Source: Ancylobacter amanitiformis (lineage in GTDB: Bacteria; Pseudomonadota; Alphaproteobacteria; Rhizobiales; Xanthobacteraceae). Taken from it: a DNA stretch of 64,000 nucleotides. Both the position numbers and the translations under genes were made by a program. The notes under the pieces are model-generated. The model was given only the letters and a program-made list of their open reading frames with translations. It did not search any database and had not been told where the DNA came from. Location: positions 186,001-250,000 of the forward strand of contig NZ_JAUSVR010000006.1 of assembly GCF_030814815.1 (NCBI RefSeq), given 5' to 3'. Shown here piece after piece: positions 20,508 to 30,018 of this stretch. The first letter of the stretch is position 1, and each line of letters opens with the position of its first letter.

Positions 20508-21774
20508 ACCTTCCGCCCTTGATGCGGGGACGCCCGCCGCCCCGCGCGCGCTGCGGATTCTCATCCTCGGCCTCAACTACGCGCCCGACATGGTCGGTAT
20601 CGCGGTCTATACCAGCGATCTCGCCGAGCATCTGGTGCGCGGCGGCCATGTGGTCGAGGTGGTGGCCGGCAAGCCTTATTACCCCGCCTGGCGCGTGCCG
20701 GCGGCCTTTCGCGGCGGCTGGCGACGGCGCACGCGCGAGAACGGCGTCGCGCTGACCCGCGTCGCCCATTACGTGCCGGCGAAGCCCACCGGAGCCCGCC
20801 GCATCCTGCACCATGCCAGCTTTGCCGCGTCGAGCCTCGTTCCCGCGCTGTCGGCCGCGCGGCGGATGCGGCCGGACGTGGTGATCCAGATCTCGCCCTC
20901 GCTGATCGCCGCGCCGGTCGCGCGGCTTGCCGCCTCTGTGGGCGGCGCACGCTCCTGGCTGCACATCCAGGATTTCGAGGTCGAGGCGGCCATCGCCACC
21001 GGGCTGGTCAAGGGCGGCACGGCGCTGAAGCTGGCGCTGGCCTTCGAGCACCGCGTGCTCTCCTGGTTCGATCGCGTAAGTTCGATCTCGCCCGCCATGT
21101 GCCGCAAATGCCGCGAGAAGGGCGTGCCGGCGGACCACGTCGTCGAGTTCCGCAACTGGGCGGACATTGACAGCGTGACCCCGCGTAGGGAGCCCTCGAC
21201 CTATGCGGGGGAATGGGACGTGACCACGCCCCATGTCGCGCTCTATTCCGGCAACATCGCCAACAAGCAGGGCATCGAGATCGTGCTGGAGGCCGCGCGT
21301 CGGCTCGGCCATCGCCGCGACCTGACCTTCGTCATCTGCGGCGAGGGGCCAAACCGCGCCAATCTCGAAGCGCAGGCAGGGGATCTCGCCAATATCCGCT
21401 TCCATGATCTGCAGCCGAAGGAGCGGCTCGGCGACCTGCTCTCCCTCGCCAGCGTTCACCTGCTGCCGCAGGCGGCGGGAGCGGCCGATCTGGTGCTGCC
21501 CTCCAAGCTGACCAACATGCTCGCCTCGGGCCGCCCTGTCGTGGCGACGGCGGCGGCCGGAACCGGCCTTGCGGACGAGGTGGAAGGCTGCGGCATCGTG
21601 GTGCCGCCGGAAGATGGCGCCGCGTTCGCCGCCGCGATCGAGCAACTTCTCGACGATGCGCCGTCCCGCACCCGCCTGGGCGTTGCCGCGCGCCGGCGGG
21701 CGGAGACGCGCTGGGCGCGCGATGCCATCATCGGCGGCCTGGTCGGAGAACTCGGTCGGCTGACGCGGGGCTAG
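20497..21774 (+). CDS. GT4 glycosyltransferase (WcaI-like)
   Basis: A 425-residue GT-B enzyme. The N-terminus [37 protein letters not shown] is characteristic of the WcaI branch of family 4, which includes colanic-acid fucosyltransferase-like proteins. The donor site is visible as [14 protein letters not shown] and [31 protein letters not shown]. Its overlap with fcl and its type make it the prime candidate to transfer fucose, though this is inference. An alternative GTG start at 20479 would lengthen the overlap. It acts at the cytoplasmic face of the inner membrane. Confidence 0.92.
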   Translation: MPPEPSALDAGTPAAPRALRILILGLNYAPDMVGIAVYTSDLAEHLVRGGHVVEVVAGKPYYPAWRVPAAFRGGWRRRTRENGVALTRVAHYVPAKPTGARRILHHASFAASSLVPALSAARRMRPDVVIQISPSLIAAPVARLAASVGGARSWLHIQDFEVEAAIATGLVKGGTALKLALAFEHRVLSWFDRVSSISPAMCRKCREKGVPADHVVEFRNWADIDSVTPRREPSTYAGEWDVTTPHVALYSGNIANKQGIEIVLEAARRLGHRRDLTFVICGEGPNRANLEAQAGDLANIRFHDLQPKERLGDLLSLASVHLLPQAAGAADLVLPSKLTNMLASGRPVVATAAAGTGLADEVEGCGIVVPPEDGAAFAAAIEQLLDDAPSRTRLGVAARRRAETRWARDAIIGGLVGELGRLTRG

Positions 21775-21821
21775 AGCATTTTCCGCGAAAGTTGATCAAC
21801 TTTAGCGGTTCGAAAACGCTC
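21773..21821. repeat. Palindromic intergenic element
   Basis: A perfect 16-base palindrome (AAAGTTGATCAACTTT, 21788-21803) sits inside a longer imperfect inverted repeat whose ends read GAGC and GCTC. Two partial look-alikes (GAGCGCTTTCGG and GAGCATTTTCGGTGAACC) follow within 90 bases. It looks like a member of an interspersed palindromic repeat family; only local copies can be seen. Confidence 0.5.
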
Positions 21822-22034
21822 AAGCCTGATGAACCGAGAGCGCTTTCGGGCGACGTGGATGCCGGGCGCGCGAAAGCGCGCCGGGAGGAATACCGGGAGC
21901 ATTTTCGGTGAACCCATGTTCGCCGAAACGGCACCGGGTCGTCGGTCCGGCTGGACCGGGACATATCGAGCGCAAGGCCTGGGTCGCCTCGGCATTGCAT
22001 GATTTCTGTCGGGTGCGACACGCGCGAACGGGCC

Positions 22035-23072
22035 ATGCGGATTCTGTATATTGGAAGTGCCAGCGGCATATCGCTCATGATGCGGAACGCGCTCGTGCGT
22101 CTGGGGCACGCGGTGGTGGGCGTCGACCCCTATGAGGTCCTGCGGAGCAACCGGCTGCTGAACATCTGGTCCTGGCATTCCGGCGCGCTGGGCACCGCCT
22201 TTCTGGCGGAGCGGCATATTCGCCGCAGCGTCGGCGACCAGTTTTTCGATCTTGCCGTGGTCGACAATGGCGAGTTGCTGCCGCCCGGGGCCGTCGAATT
22301 CCTGCGCGCACGCGCCGGGCGGGTGGCGCTGTTCAACGGCGACAATCCCTTTGTCGGACGGGACGGCCGGCGCTGGCGCACGCTGCTGGCGGCGCTGCCG
22401 CATTACGACCTGTTCGTCACCGCCCGCCAGTCCACCGCCGACGTGGCGCCGTCCCATGGCGCGCGGCGGGTTCTCCGGGTCAATTTCTTCGCCGATGAGG
22501 TGCTGCACCGGCCGGCCCCGCCGAGCGAGGAGGAGCGCGCGCTCTATGGCTCGCCGGTGTCCTTTGTCGGCACCTGGTTTCCCGAGCGGGGCCCCTTCAT
22601 GGAGACGCTGCTGCGCCGCGGCGTGCCGTTGAAGATCATCGGCCCGCGCTGGAACAAGGCAGCCAACCATGACGCCATCCGGCACGCGGTGCTGCCCGGC
22701 TATCTCAACCCGAAGCAATATTCCGCGGCGGTGCGCAGCAGCGCCATCGCCATCGCCATGCTGTCCAAGGGCAATGAGGACCTCCACACCTCCCGCTCGG
22801 CGGAAATCCCCGCGATGGGCATCCTCATGTGCGCCGAGCGGACCTCCGAACATCTGCAGATGTATCGCGAGGGCGAGGAGGCGGTGTTCTGGTCATCCGC
22901 CGACGAGTGCGCCGACATCTGTCTCGGCCTGCTGGCCGATCCGGACCGTATTGCCCGCATCGCCGAAGCAGGCCACAAGCGTGTGCAGACGAACGATACC
23001 TGGACCGGCCGGACGATGGAGCGCATCGTGAGGGAAGCCGTCGAAACCGGCGATGGCGTGCATGGGGCGTGA
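22035..23072 (+). CDS. CgeB-like glycosyltransferase
   Basis: A 345-residue protein resembling the CgeB/DUF3880 group of GT-B glycosyltransferases: N-terminal Rossmann region MRILYIGSASGISLMMRNALVRLGHAV, then VSFVGTWFPERGPF, and a C-terminal Glyco_trans_1_2 region with NPKQYSAAVRSSAIAIAMLSKGNEDLHTSRSAEIPAMGILMCAERT, which contains the usual nucleotide-sugar-binding Ser/Arg and Glu residues. The start at 22035 is preferred over 21999 because the conserved fold begins there. It is followed at 60 bases by the polymerase-like gene. The sugar and acceptor are unknown. Confidence 0.8.
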   Translation: MRILYIGSASGISLMMRNALVRLGHAVVGVDPYEVLRSNRLLNIWSWHSGALGTAFLAERHIRRSVGDQFFDLAVVDNGELLPPGAVEFLRARAGRVALFNGDNPFVGRDGRRWRTLLAALPHYDLFVTARQSTADVAPSHGARRVLRVNFFADEVLHRPAPPSEEERALYGSPVSFVGTWFPERGPFMETLLRRGVPLKIIGPRWNKAANHDAIRHAVLPGYLNPKQYSAAVRSSAIAIAMLSKGNEDLHTSRSAEIPAMGILMCAERTSEHLQMYREGEEAVFWSSADECADICLGLLADPDRIARIAEAGHKRVQTNDTWTGRTMERIVREAVETGDGVHGA

Positions 23073-23132
23073 CAGGCAGTTCCTGCCGCGCGCCCTCGTG
23101 CGACGCGATGCCGGGATCGTCAGGGAAATCCG

Positions 23133-24413
23133 ATGCTGTTCTATCTGATCCTATTCGTCGAACTGATCATGCTCGCCGAGTTGATGGTGCGCATCCGCCT
23201 GTTGACGTCCGCTCATCTCATTCTGATGTATATTATCCTGTCCCAGATCGTTTTCTGGTCGGCGGACTGGCTTGGCTACCAGGAACTTGTCGATGGGCTT
23301 CCGTCGTCATTTCTCTATTTTACGACAGAAGGTGTTCTGTTTTATTTTGCGTTTTTTATATTGTTTTATCTATCGACGGTCGGAATAAAGATAAGGAATA
23401 TAACAAAAATCGTTGACGATCTCAGAAACTCCATAAACTCAGCTAGAAATATTCAATATTACATATTTGTATTTTGTGTATCCATCATATTGATAGACTT
23501 GTTTGCTATAGACAAGGATGTTTTGTGGAGAAATTATCGGTATTTATTTATCGGCGGCGGAGAGTCTCTTATTTATTCGAATCCGATCACGCGGATCGCC
23601 CATTCGACAACGCCGATCATCGCGATCGTCTCGGTTTTCGGCTTCTTCTCCAACCTGTTCGGCCGGAATTTCCGCTGGGCGATGCTGTGGTTCGCCCCTG
23701 CGCTATGGATGATCGCCTATGCCACGGCGTCGGCGTCGCGCCTGTCCGCCATGCTGATGTTCGTGCCGATCGTGCTCGGCATCGTGATGCTGCGCCGCGG
23801 CCGCCTGCTCGTGGGCATCGTGTTCGGCCTGGCGGCTGTCGTGGAGCTGGGGGCGGCCCTGTGGGGCCGAGGCAATCTCGAATTCGGCATCTCCGCCATC
23901 CCGACCATGCTCGGCGGGGCTCTGTCGGAAGGGCTCGATCTCAGCGATTACAGCCTCAATCTCTTCCAGGGAATTTTCGTGACCAGCGATTCCCTGATGA
24001 TCGGCGGAAACTTCTCGGATCGGTACAGCCTTCTGTCGATGTCGCCTTTCCCCTCCTTCATCGACGGCTTCAACAACATTCTCGAATCGGATCAGATCCG
24101 GCTTCATCTGTTCGTGCCGATGAGCGCCCTGGCCGAGGTGATCCTGTTCGGATGGCCGTATGCCGTGGTTTTCTTCGGGATCTTTGCCTATACCGTGCGG
24201 CTGTCGATCCGGCTCTCGCGAAAAAACGGCGTGCTCTACATTCTCTTTACGCCCTATGTGTTCCTCCTGTTCGTCATCGCCAATGCCTATCCGACGCGGA
24301 ACGTGTTCCGGCAGTTGGTCTATGTGCTGATCCTCTCGGTGATCGCCAGCATGGTCGTGGGCTGGCTGGGGCGCAGGAAGCAGGCCGCGCCGGGGGCCCT
24401 GCGGCGGGGGTGA
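23133..24413 (+). CDS. Wzy-like polysaccharide polymerase (membrane protein)
   Basis: A 426-residue integral membrane protein with about ten to twelve hydrophobic segments and a large periplasmic loop between roughly residues 255 and 325 (GISAIPTMLGGALSEGLDLSDYS...SDQIRLHLF), the layout of O-antigen/exopolysaccharide polymerases. Such proteins are recognised by topology rather than sequence, so the call rests on topology plus position among glycosyltransferases and a flippase. The first part of the gene (about 23330-23590) is strikingly AT-rich with rare codons, while the rest returns to the usual GC-rich composition, as if two sequences of different origin had been joined. Confidence 0.65.
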   Translation: MLFYLILFVELIMLAELMVRIRLLTSAHLILMYIILSQIVFWSADWLGYQELVDGLPSSFLYFTTEGVLFYFAFFILFYLSTVGIKIRNITKIVDDLRNSINSARNIQYYIFVFCVSIILIDLFAIDKDVLWRNYRYLFIGGGESLIYSNPITRIAHSTTPIIAIVSVFGFFSNLFGRNFRWAMLWFAPALWMIAYATASASRLSAMLMFVPIVLGIVMLRRGRLLVGIVFGLAAVVELGAALWGRGNLEFGISAIPTMLGGALSEGLDLSDYSLNLFQGIFVTSDSLMIGGNFSDRYSLLSMSPFPSFIDGFNNILESDQIRLHLFVPMSALAEVILFGWPYAVVFFGIFAYTVRLSIRLSRKNGVLYILFTPYVFLLFVIANAYPTRNVFRQLVYVLILSVIASMVVGWLGRRKQAAPGALRRG

Positions 24414-24560
24414 CGCGGGTTGGCATGCGTCGCCGGAGCGGCGTCGTGAAGGTGAGGCGTCGCCGAGGCCTGGCGGTTGAAATGGGTGGAAGCCGCGCAT
24501 GAGGGCGGGCCTGTTGAGGCGGCATCAGGGGCATCGGTTCGGTCGATGAGGGAAACGGGA

Positions 24561-25505
24561 ATGTGCTCAGTCAGCGTCATCGTGGCGGCCTATAACTCGA
24601 CGCGGACGATCCAGCGGGCCATTGACAGTGCCCTCGGTCAGTCGATGTCCGATCTGGAGATCCTCATTGTCGACGACTGCTCGACGGACGGCACGGCCGA
24701 TCTGGTGCGGTCTCTCTATGGCGCCGAGCCGCGCGTGAAGCTGTTGTCCTGCGCCCGCAATGGCGGGCCGTCGCGGGCGCGCAACCTGGCGCTGGACGCT
24801 GCCTCCGGCGAATGGGTGGCGGTGCTGGATGCCGATGACCTGTGGCTGCCGGACCGGCTGGAGACCCTGCTGAGCCGTCGCGAAGTCGCGGACTTCATTG
24901 CCGATGGCATCGTCTCCTACGATGCCATCGCGGAGCGGCAGACGGGCCCGTTCTTCCTCGTCGACATTGCCGGAGCGCTCGATTTCGGCCGGTTCATCTC
25001 CCCGAAGACCAAGGCGGACCTGGGAAACCTCAAGCCCATCCTGCGCCGATCCTTTCTCAACCGACATGGGCTCCGCTATGACGAGCATCTTCGCTACGCG
25101 GAGGATTTCGTTCTCTACGCGCGGCTCCTGTGCCTGCGGGCACGCGCCTGCATCCTGCCCTATGCCGGATACGTCTACACGAGCCCGATCGGCCGGCTCA
25201 CCCGGACGACCTCTCCCGACACGCGGACCACGCCGAGCATCGAGCCGTTCCTGAACGAATTGTCCGAACTGGGCCGCCGCTTCAGCACGACACTGACCGG
25301 CGAGGAAAAACGCCAGCTGGAACGCCGGATCCGGCACTTCCGCGCGGAGGTGAAGGCAAGGCCCTTCGCCCTGGCCTATCGGCGCCGCGATTTTGTCGCC
25401 ATGTTCGGTCTTCTGGTGAAAAATCCGGTTCTGGTCGTCCGCTCCACCATCGACTATTTCCAGTCCTCGGCGAAAATCAAAAAGATCCTCAGCGAGCTGG
25501 AATAG
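24561..25505 (+). CDS. Family 2 glycosyltransferase
   Basis: A 314-residue GT-A enzyme with all core motifs: VSVIVAAYNSTRTIQRAIDSAL at the N-terminus, VDDCSTDGT (about residues 36-44), NGGPSRARN and the DxD in VLDADDLWLP (about 86-95). The C-terminal third is divergent and probably forms the acceptor site. The ATG at 24561 has GAGGGA at proper distance; ATGs at 24546 and 24477 are less likely. It is the last gene of the gmd-to-here plus-strand group and ends before a tandem repeat and a strong hairpin. Confidence 0.9.
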   Translation: MCSVSVIVAAYNSTRTIQRAIDSALGQSMSDLEILIVDDCSTDGTADLVRSLYGAEPRVKLLSCARNGGPSRARNLALDAASGEWVAVLDADDLWLPDRLETLLSRREVADFIADGIVSYDAIAERQTGPFFLVDIAGALDFGRFISPKTKADLGNLKPILRRSFLNRHGLRYDEHLRYAEDFVLYARLLCLRARACILPYAGYVYTSPIGRLTRTTSPDTRTTPSIEPFLNELSELGRRFSTTLTGEEKRQLERRIRHFRAEVKARPFALAYRRRDFVAMFGLLVKNPVLVVRSTIDYFQSSAKIKKILSELE

Positions 25506-25530
25506 ATTCGCCGCGCGAGTTCGGGCTCAA

Positions 25531-25586
25531 CCATAGGGGCTCGTCCATAGGGGCTCGGCCATATGGGTTCGGCCATATGGGTTCGG
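25531..25586. repeat. 14-bp tandem repeat, four copies
   Basis: Units 25531-25544, 25545-25558, 25559-25572 and 25573-25586 follow the pattern CCATA[GT]GGG[GT/CT]TCGG; the first two form one subtype and the last two are identical. It lies between convergent genes, immediately before a 12-base-stem hairpin. Confidence 0.9.
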
Positions 25587-25590
25587 CTAT

Positions 25591-25618
25591 GTCTGGTGGA
25601 GCCGGCGCTCCACCAGAC
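25591..25618. terminator. Bidirectional terminator-like hairpin
   Basis: A perfect 12-base stem (25591-25602 with 25607-25618) with CGGC loop between the convergent glycosyltransferase and pyruvyl transferase genes. There is no T-run, so efficiency is uncertain. Confidence 0.6.
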
Positions 25619-25691
25619 CGGGGGCGTCGCGCCTGCGCGCCACCGCAAGCCCGCTCCAGCGGGAAGACCGTCGCCGCCGCCGGAATGAGGC

Positions 25692-26873
25692 TCAGGCGCG
25701 CGTGAGCGCCTCGCGCAGGAACGCATCGGACGATTGCCGCAGCGCGGCGAGCTTTTCCCGCACCGGGCCGTAGTCGATCGGCGTTCGCGCGAGGTCGCGG
25801 GCCCGATCCGGGTCGCCCTCGACCAGCAGGCGGTCCATCAGCCCCAATTGGCCGAGCAGCGAGGTGAAGCGATCGCCGCCGCGCTCGCGGTTCATCATCG
25901 ACACGAAGTTCTTTTCGAACAGGATCGCGAAGACCGTGCCGTGGAAGGAATCGGTGAGGATGTAATCCGCATCCATGAAATCCCGCAGCCAGCTCGGCAC
26001 ATCCCGCACCTTGCGGCCGGCATCCGTGGTCAGCAGGCTGAACGTGTGATTGGGCCCGAGCGCCTCGGCAATATCGGTCCGCACGCGGATCGTGTGGGGC
26101 GTGGGGTCGAGCAGATATTCCAGAAACAGCTTGCCACGCCGCTGCACATGCGGCGCAGCGATGGCCTTGAACAGCGCGGGGTCGACGAGCAGCGTCGGGT
26201 CAAGCACGGTTCGCGCATCCGAGCGCCCGAATTCGGACCGGCAGATCGACACGCCGGACATTTCGCGAACCGAAACCGCGTCGAACTGCGCGAGGAGGGG
26301 AGCCACCCGCGGCGTCATCTCAGGGAACTGCCAATCCCCCCGGCCGAACGAGGCGGCATAGGAAATCTTGCGGATGCCGGGCGATGTGGCGAAGCCGAGG
26401 AAATAGTCCTCGACCGCGCGATTGGGTAAATAGTCGGCGCGCCAGACCTGATCGCTGCCGACCACGACCGCGTCCAATTCAAGAGCCTCCGTGGCCGCGG
26501 CGAGCGCCTCGGAACTGTAGAGCGGGCCGGATGTGCGGGGCATCTGGGCACGCAGGAACGGGCGGTGCGCCAAGGCGCGCCGGTCAAGGGCGGCGGCCCG
26601 GCTGAAATACGCGACCCGTCGCATGAGCCCGCCCATGCCGGACGACGCACGCTCCGTCCAGGGTTCCAGCGTCTGGCTCAGCGACAGAATGCCGGGCAGG
26701 CTGCGGGCGACCGCGAGGGTGGTGCGGCGACCCCGCTTCATCGTCGCCGATCTTTCCAGCAGAATGACCTCGTGGCCGCTCCGGGACAGGTGGTGGTAAA
26801 GGGACACTGCCTGCAGCATGCCGCCATAATTGATGCTCAGGGGAAGCGTCAGTAGTCCGATGCGTTGAGCCAC
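25692..26873 (-). CDS. Polysaccharide pyruvyl transferase family protein
   Basis: A 393-residue member of the PS_pyruv_trans family (CsaB/ExoV relatives), which attaches pyruvate as a ketal to sugars of exopolysaccharides using phosphoenolpyruvate. Family landmarks are the N-terminal LLTLPLSINYGGMLQAVSLYHHL, VVVGSDQVWRADYLP, the SVREMSGVSICR segment, DPTLLVD, and DADYILTDSFHGTVFAILFEKNFV. The GTG at 26873 is chosen because the conserved fold starts at once; the upstream extension to 27143 is not family-like. Some members of this family act on other substrates, so pyruvylation is likely rather than certain. Confidence 0.88.
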   Translation of the reverse strand: MAQRIGLLTLPLSINYGGMLQAVSLYHHLSRSGHEVILLERSATMKRGRRTTLAVARSLPGILSLSQTLEPWTERASSGMGGLMRRVAYFSRAAALDRRALAHRPFLRAQMPRTSGPLYSSEALAAATEALELDAVVVGSDQVWRADYLPNRAVEDYFLGFATSPGIRKISYAASFGRGDWQFPEMTPRVAPLLAQFDAVSVREMSGVSICRSEFGRSDARTVLDPTLLVDPALFKAIAAPHVQRRGKLFLEYLLDPTPHTIRVRTDIAEALGPNHTFSLLTTDAGRKVRDVPSWLRDFMDADYILTDSFHGTVFAILFEKNFVSMMNRERGGDRFTSLLGQLGLMDRLLVEGDPDRARDLARTPIDYGPVREKLAALRQSSDAFLREALTRA

Positions 26874-27175
26874 GGGGCCCGATCCTGTCGTGTTGAGCGT
26901 GGGGGTATGATGTGGAAGGATAAAGGATCGGGTCCGCGGATCATAGGTGGCGCGCGCGCGATGGACCGCCGCATTCACCGCCCGCGGTTTCATTTTCGGC
27001 ACTCGGATAGCCGCGACATGGCGTGGGATCGCGGACGTTTCGGCAGGGAACCATCCCGAATGGTCCTTGGCTGAAAAGCCAATCCCGCAATGGACGATGG
27101 GCGCTGCCGCGCCACCATTGCCAAGCCCGGCAGACCCCCGCATAAGGCGGCCCTGGGTCAGCGGGAGCGGGGTGC
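26874..27175. promoter_or_regulatory. Divergent region before galE
   Basis: A 302-base gap between the pyruvyl transferase gene and galE. A small perfect hairpin TTGGCT-GAAA-AGCCAA sits at 27067-27082. No convincing -35/-10 pair was found and no short gene is supported. Confidence 0.35.
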
Positions 27176-28189
27176 ATGGAACGGACGGGTCGCAATGTGC
27201 TGGTCACCGGGGGCGCCGGCTATATCGGGTCCCATGCCTGCAAGACGCTGGCGGCGGCCGGCTATGTGCCGGTGACATTCGACAGCCTTGTCACGGGGTG
27301 GCAGGAGGCCGTGCGCTTCGGCCCGTTCGAGCCGGGTGACCTGTCGGACCGCGCACGGCTCGACGAGGTGTTCGCCCGCTGGCAGCCCGTGGCGGTCATG
27401 CATTTCGCCGCGCTCAGCCAGGTGGGCGAATCCATGAGCCAGCCCGGGCGCTACTGGCGGGCCAACGTGCTGGGCACGCTCAACCTGATCGAGGCGGCGG
27501 TGGCGGCGGGCTGCCGCGATATCGTCTTCTCCTCGACCTGCGCCACCTATGGCGACCATGACGGGCTGCTGCTGGATGAGGATACGCCGCAGCGCCCGCT
27601 CAACGCCTATGGCGCCTCCAAGCGCGCCATCGAGGACATGCTGCGCGATTTCGGGGCGTCGCACGGCGTGAACGCGGTGATCTTCCGTTATTTCAACGTA
27701 GCGGGCGCGGACCCGGACGGTGAGATCGGCGAGTGGCACCGGCCGGAAACCCATCTCATCCCGATCATCCTCGAGGTGGCCACCGGCCAGCGCGCCGCCC
27801 TCACCATCTTCGGCGAGGACTACGCCACGCCGGACGGCACCTGCATACGCGACTACATCCATGTCAGCGACCTCGTGGATGCCCATGTGCTCGGCCTTCG
27901 CTGGCTGGAGGATGGCCGGGGCAGCCGCGTCTTCTGTCTTGGCAGCGGGCATGGGTTCTCGGTGCGCGAGGTTGTCGAGGAAGCGCGACGGGTGACCGGG
28001 CACGCAATCCCGGTGGCGGCCGCCCCGCGGCGGGCCGGCGATGCGGCGCGGCTGGTCTGCGGCAGCCGGCGCGCGGTGGAGGAACTCGGCTGGCAGCCCC
28101 AGCGCACCGATCTCGCCTCGATGATCGCCGACGCCTGGCGCAGCCCTCGCGGCGTCGAGGAATTCCGCCTCCGCCTGCCAGCGGGCTGA
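27176..28189 (+). CDS. galE: UDP-glucose 4-epimerase
   Basis: GalE (ExoB in rhizobia) interconverts UDP-glucose and UDP-galactose with tightly bound NAD. The 337-residue protein shows TGGAGYIG (11-18), SSTCATYG with the catalytic Ser, Y145-x3-K149 (NAYGASK), FRYFNVAGADPDGEIGE and CIRDYIHVSDL, all diagnostic. It stands as a single plus-strand gene between two minus-strand genes and probably supplies UDP-galactose to the surface polymer. Convergent with wzx, with a weak hairpin between. Confidence 0.96.
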   Translation: MERTGRNVLVTGGAGYIGSHACKTLAAAGYVPVTFDSLVTGWQEAVRFGPFEPGDLSDRARLDEVFARWQPVAVMHFAALSQVGESMSQPGRYWRANVLGTLNLIEAAVAAGCRDIVFSSTCATYGDHDGLLLDEDTPQRPLNAYGASKRAIEDMLRDFGASHGVNAVIFRYFNVAGADPDGEIGEWHRPETHLIPIILEVATGQRAALTIFGEDYATPDGTCIRDYIHVSDLVDAHVLGLRWLEDGRGSRVFCLGSGHGFSVREVVEEARRVTGHAIPVAAAPRRAGDAARLVCGSRRAVEELGWQPQRTDLASMIADAWRSPRGVEEFRLRLPAG

Positions 28190-28254
28190 GCGGGAGCGAC
28201 AGCCGTCGAAGAGAGGCAGGGGCGCGGGACGCGCGCCTCAAGCCCTGCCCCGCT

Positions 28255-29748
28255 TCAGGCCCTGCCACGCCGCTGGATCATGCCGAACAGGAAACGCTCG
28301 GCGCCATCCGGCCGTCCGGCGAGCCACCACAGCCCCAGATGCGTCGCGACATAGACCAGCATGCCGGCGGCGATGATCAGCCCGAGCTCCACCACCTGCG
28401 CCAGGCTGCCCGTCATTGGCGGCAGGCCGAGCTTGAGCGCCAGCACGGCGCCCGCCATGATGCACGCGCTGGTGAGGCTGCGCCACGCATTGACGATCTG
28501 CTGCAGCACGGAGAGGCGCAGGAAGCGGCGCCCGAGCATCAGCGTCATCAGGATGATCGCGAAACCGCTGACGGTTCGGGCGATGATCGCCCCCAGGAAG
28601 CCGTAATACCACGCGCCCGCCAACGTCACCGGCAGCCGCATGATGAGGTTTGCCACCTCGCGCACCACCAGCACGCGCGGCTGGGCGAGCGCCATGGCGA
28701 GCGAGAGCATCGGCAGGTAGAGCACCTGCAGCGCCGCCACCGGCGCCATCCACACGACAGCGGAAATGGCGGCATCCCAGTTCGGCCCGAGCAGCAGCGG
28801 CATCAGCCGGTCGGCGACCGCCGACATTCCGAAGCCGAAGGGCAGCACCGCCATGACCAGCAATTGCTGGCCCTTGAGATAGGCCGCGCGCATGCGTTCC
28901 GCGTCGCCATGCAGGCGCGAGAAGCCGCCGAACATGGTCTGCATGATGGGTGTGGCGAAGGCATAGGTCGTCATCGAGGAGATGTCGCTGCCGACCGTGT
29001 ATTGCCCGAGCTGGGCCTTGCCCAGGATATAGCCGACGAGAAAGCGGTCGGACTGCAGGTTCACCGTCGAGACGATCCGCGAGGTGGTCATCCACCCGGC
29101 GAAACGCAGGATGCTGCGGGCGCCCTCCAGCCGCAGCCGGGGGCGATAGGGTGCGATGCGGTAGCTGTAGCAGGTGGAAATCACCTGCGCCACGAACTGG
29201 TTGGCGATCAGCGCCCAGTAGGAGCCCGTGCCGTAGGCGAGAGCGATCGCGATAACCAGCCCGCCCAGGCGCCCCATGATCTGCAACTGCGCGGTGGGGC
29301 GGTATTCCAGCCGGTGCAGGAAATGCACCATGGCCGGGCTCGCCAGGCTGTTGACGAACGGGATGAGCGACATGGCGCCGAGCAGCAGCGCGAGCCGATG
29401 GTCGTTGTAGAGCGCCGCAATCGGAAAGGCGCAGGCCAGGATGACGAACATCACCAGCAGGCCGCGCAGCAGGTTGAGGGTGAAGGCGGTGTCGACGTCC
29501 TCCGGCTCGATGACCTTGCGCTGGACCAGCACGTCGCCGACGCTCAGCTCCGTCACCGCCCCGACGATCAGCAGCACCGAGGCGGCCAGCGCCACGAGGC
29601 CGAAATCGGCCGGCGTCAGCAGGCGCGCCATGATCACCAGCGAGATCACGTCGACGAATTTGACGACCAGTTGCAGGGCGGTCAGAAGCGCTGCGCCGAG
29701 GGCAACCTTATGTCCGATCATGCTCGTGCTCTTTTTCGTCCGCGCCAA
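28255..29748 (-). CDS. Wzx-like polysaccharide flippase
   Basis: A 497-residue MOP-superfamily polytopic membrane protein with 12 to 14 hydrophobic segments, related to the polysaccharide synthase/Wzx group (WzxC/AmsL type) that moves lipid-linked repeat units across the inner membrane. The N-terminal segment ALLTALQLVVKFVDVISLVIMARLLTPADFGLVALAASVL is typical. It is the likely partner of the Wzy-like protein at 23133-24413. It lies 270 bases downstream of the ThDP-enzyme gene on the same strand. Confidence 0.9.
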   Translation of the reverse strand: MARTKKSTSMIGHKVALGAALLTALQLVVKFVDVISLVIMARLLTPADFGLVALAASVLLIVGAVTELSVGDVLVQRKVIEPEDVDTAFTLNLLRGLLVMFVILACAFPIAALYNDHRLALLLGAMSLIPFVNSLASPAMVHFLHRLEYRPTAQLQIMGRLGGLVIAIALAYGTGSYWALIANQFVAQVISTCYSYRIAPYRPRLRLEGARSILRFAGWMTTSRIVSTVNLQSDRFLVGYILGKAQLGQYTVGSDISSMTTYAFATPIMQTMFGGFSRLHGDAERMRAAYLKGQQLLVMAVLPFGFGMSAVADRLMPLLLGPNWDAAISAVVWMAPVAALQVLYLPMLSLAMALAQPRVLVVREVANLIMRLPVTLAGAWYYGFLGAIIARTVSGFAIILMTLMLGRRFLRLSVLQQIVNAWRSLTSACIMAGAVLALKLGLPPMTGSLAQVVELGLIIAAGMLVYVATHLGLWWLAGRPDGAERFLFGMIQRRGRA

Positions 29749-29883
29749 TGAGGGCGAACGGCGCCGCGCGCGCCGGCCCGATCCCGACGCGCCGGCGCCG
29801 GCGCCGGTGCCGCGGGTTGCGGGTCAGACATGACGGGGCAGGAAGGCGGGAACGCCCTGCGCGGCGCAGCGGGCACGCGGCAG

Positions 29884-29919
29884 GCCCATAACCGCGCCCA
29901 TAACCGCGCCCAAACCGGC
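29884..29919. repeat. 12-bp tandem repeat
   Basis: Two exact units GCCCATAACCGC (29884-29895, 29896-29907) and a degraded third, in the gap between the wzx and ThDP-enzyme genes. Confidence 0.8.
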
Positions 29920-30018
29920 CGGCCAGCGACACGCATGCGTCGCCTTGCACTGCGAAAAGACAGAGGTAGATGTCATCGGGGAAATCCAGAAGCAAAAGGA
30001 TAGGGAGACAGTCGAGAT

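Noticed and set aside
21791-21800. TTGATCAA as an FNR/FixK site
   Set aside because: The FixK/FNR box needs TTGAT-N4-ATCAA; here the halves abut, and the site lies in a repeat after a gene end, not before a start.
25531-25586. Regular repeats resembling a CRISPR array
   Set aside because: The units are directly adjacent (14 bp with no spacers), only four in number, and no cas gene is nearby.
27733-29751. 672-codon plus-strand open frame over galE and wzx
   Set aside because: His/Gln/Arg-rich antisense shadow; the minus-strand frame gives a clear multi-span flippase.
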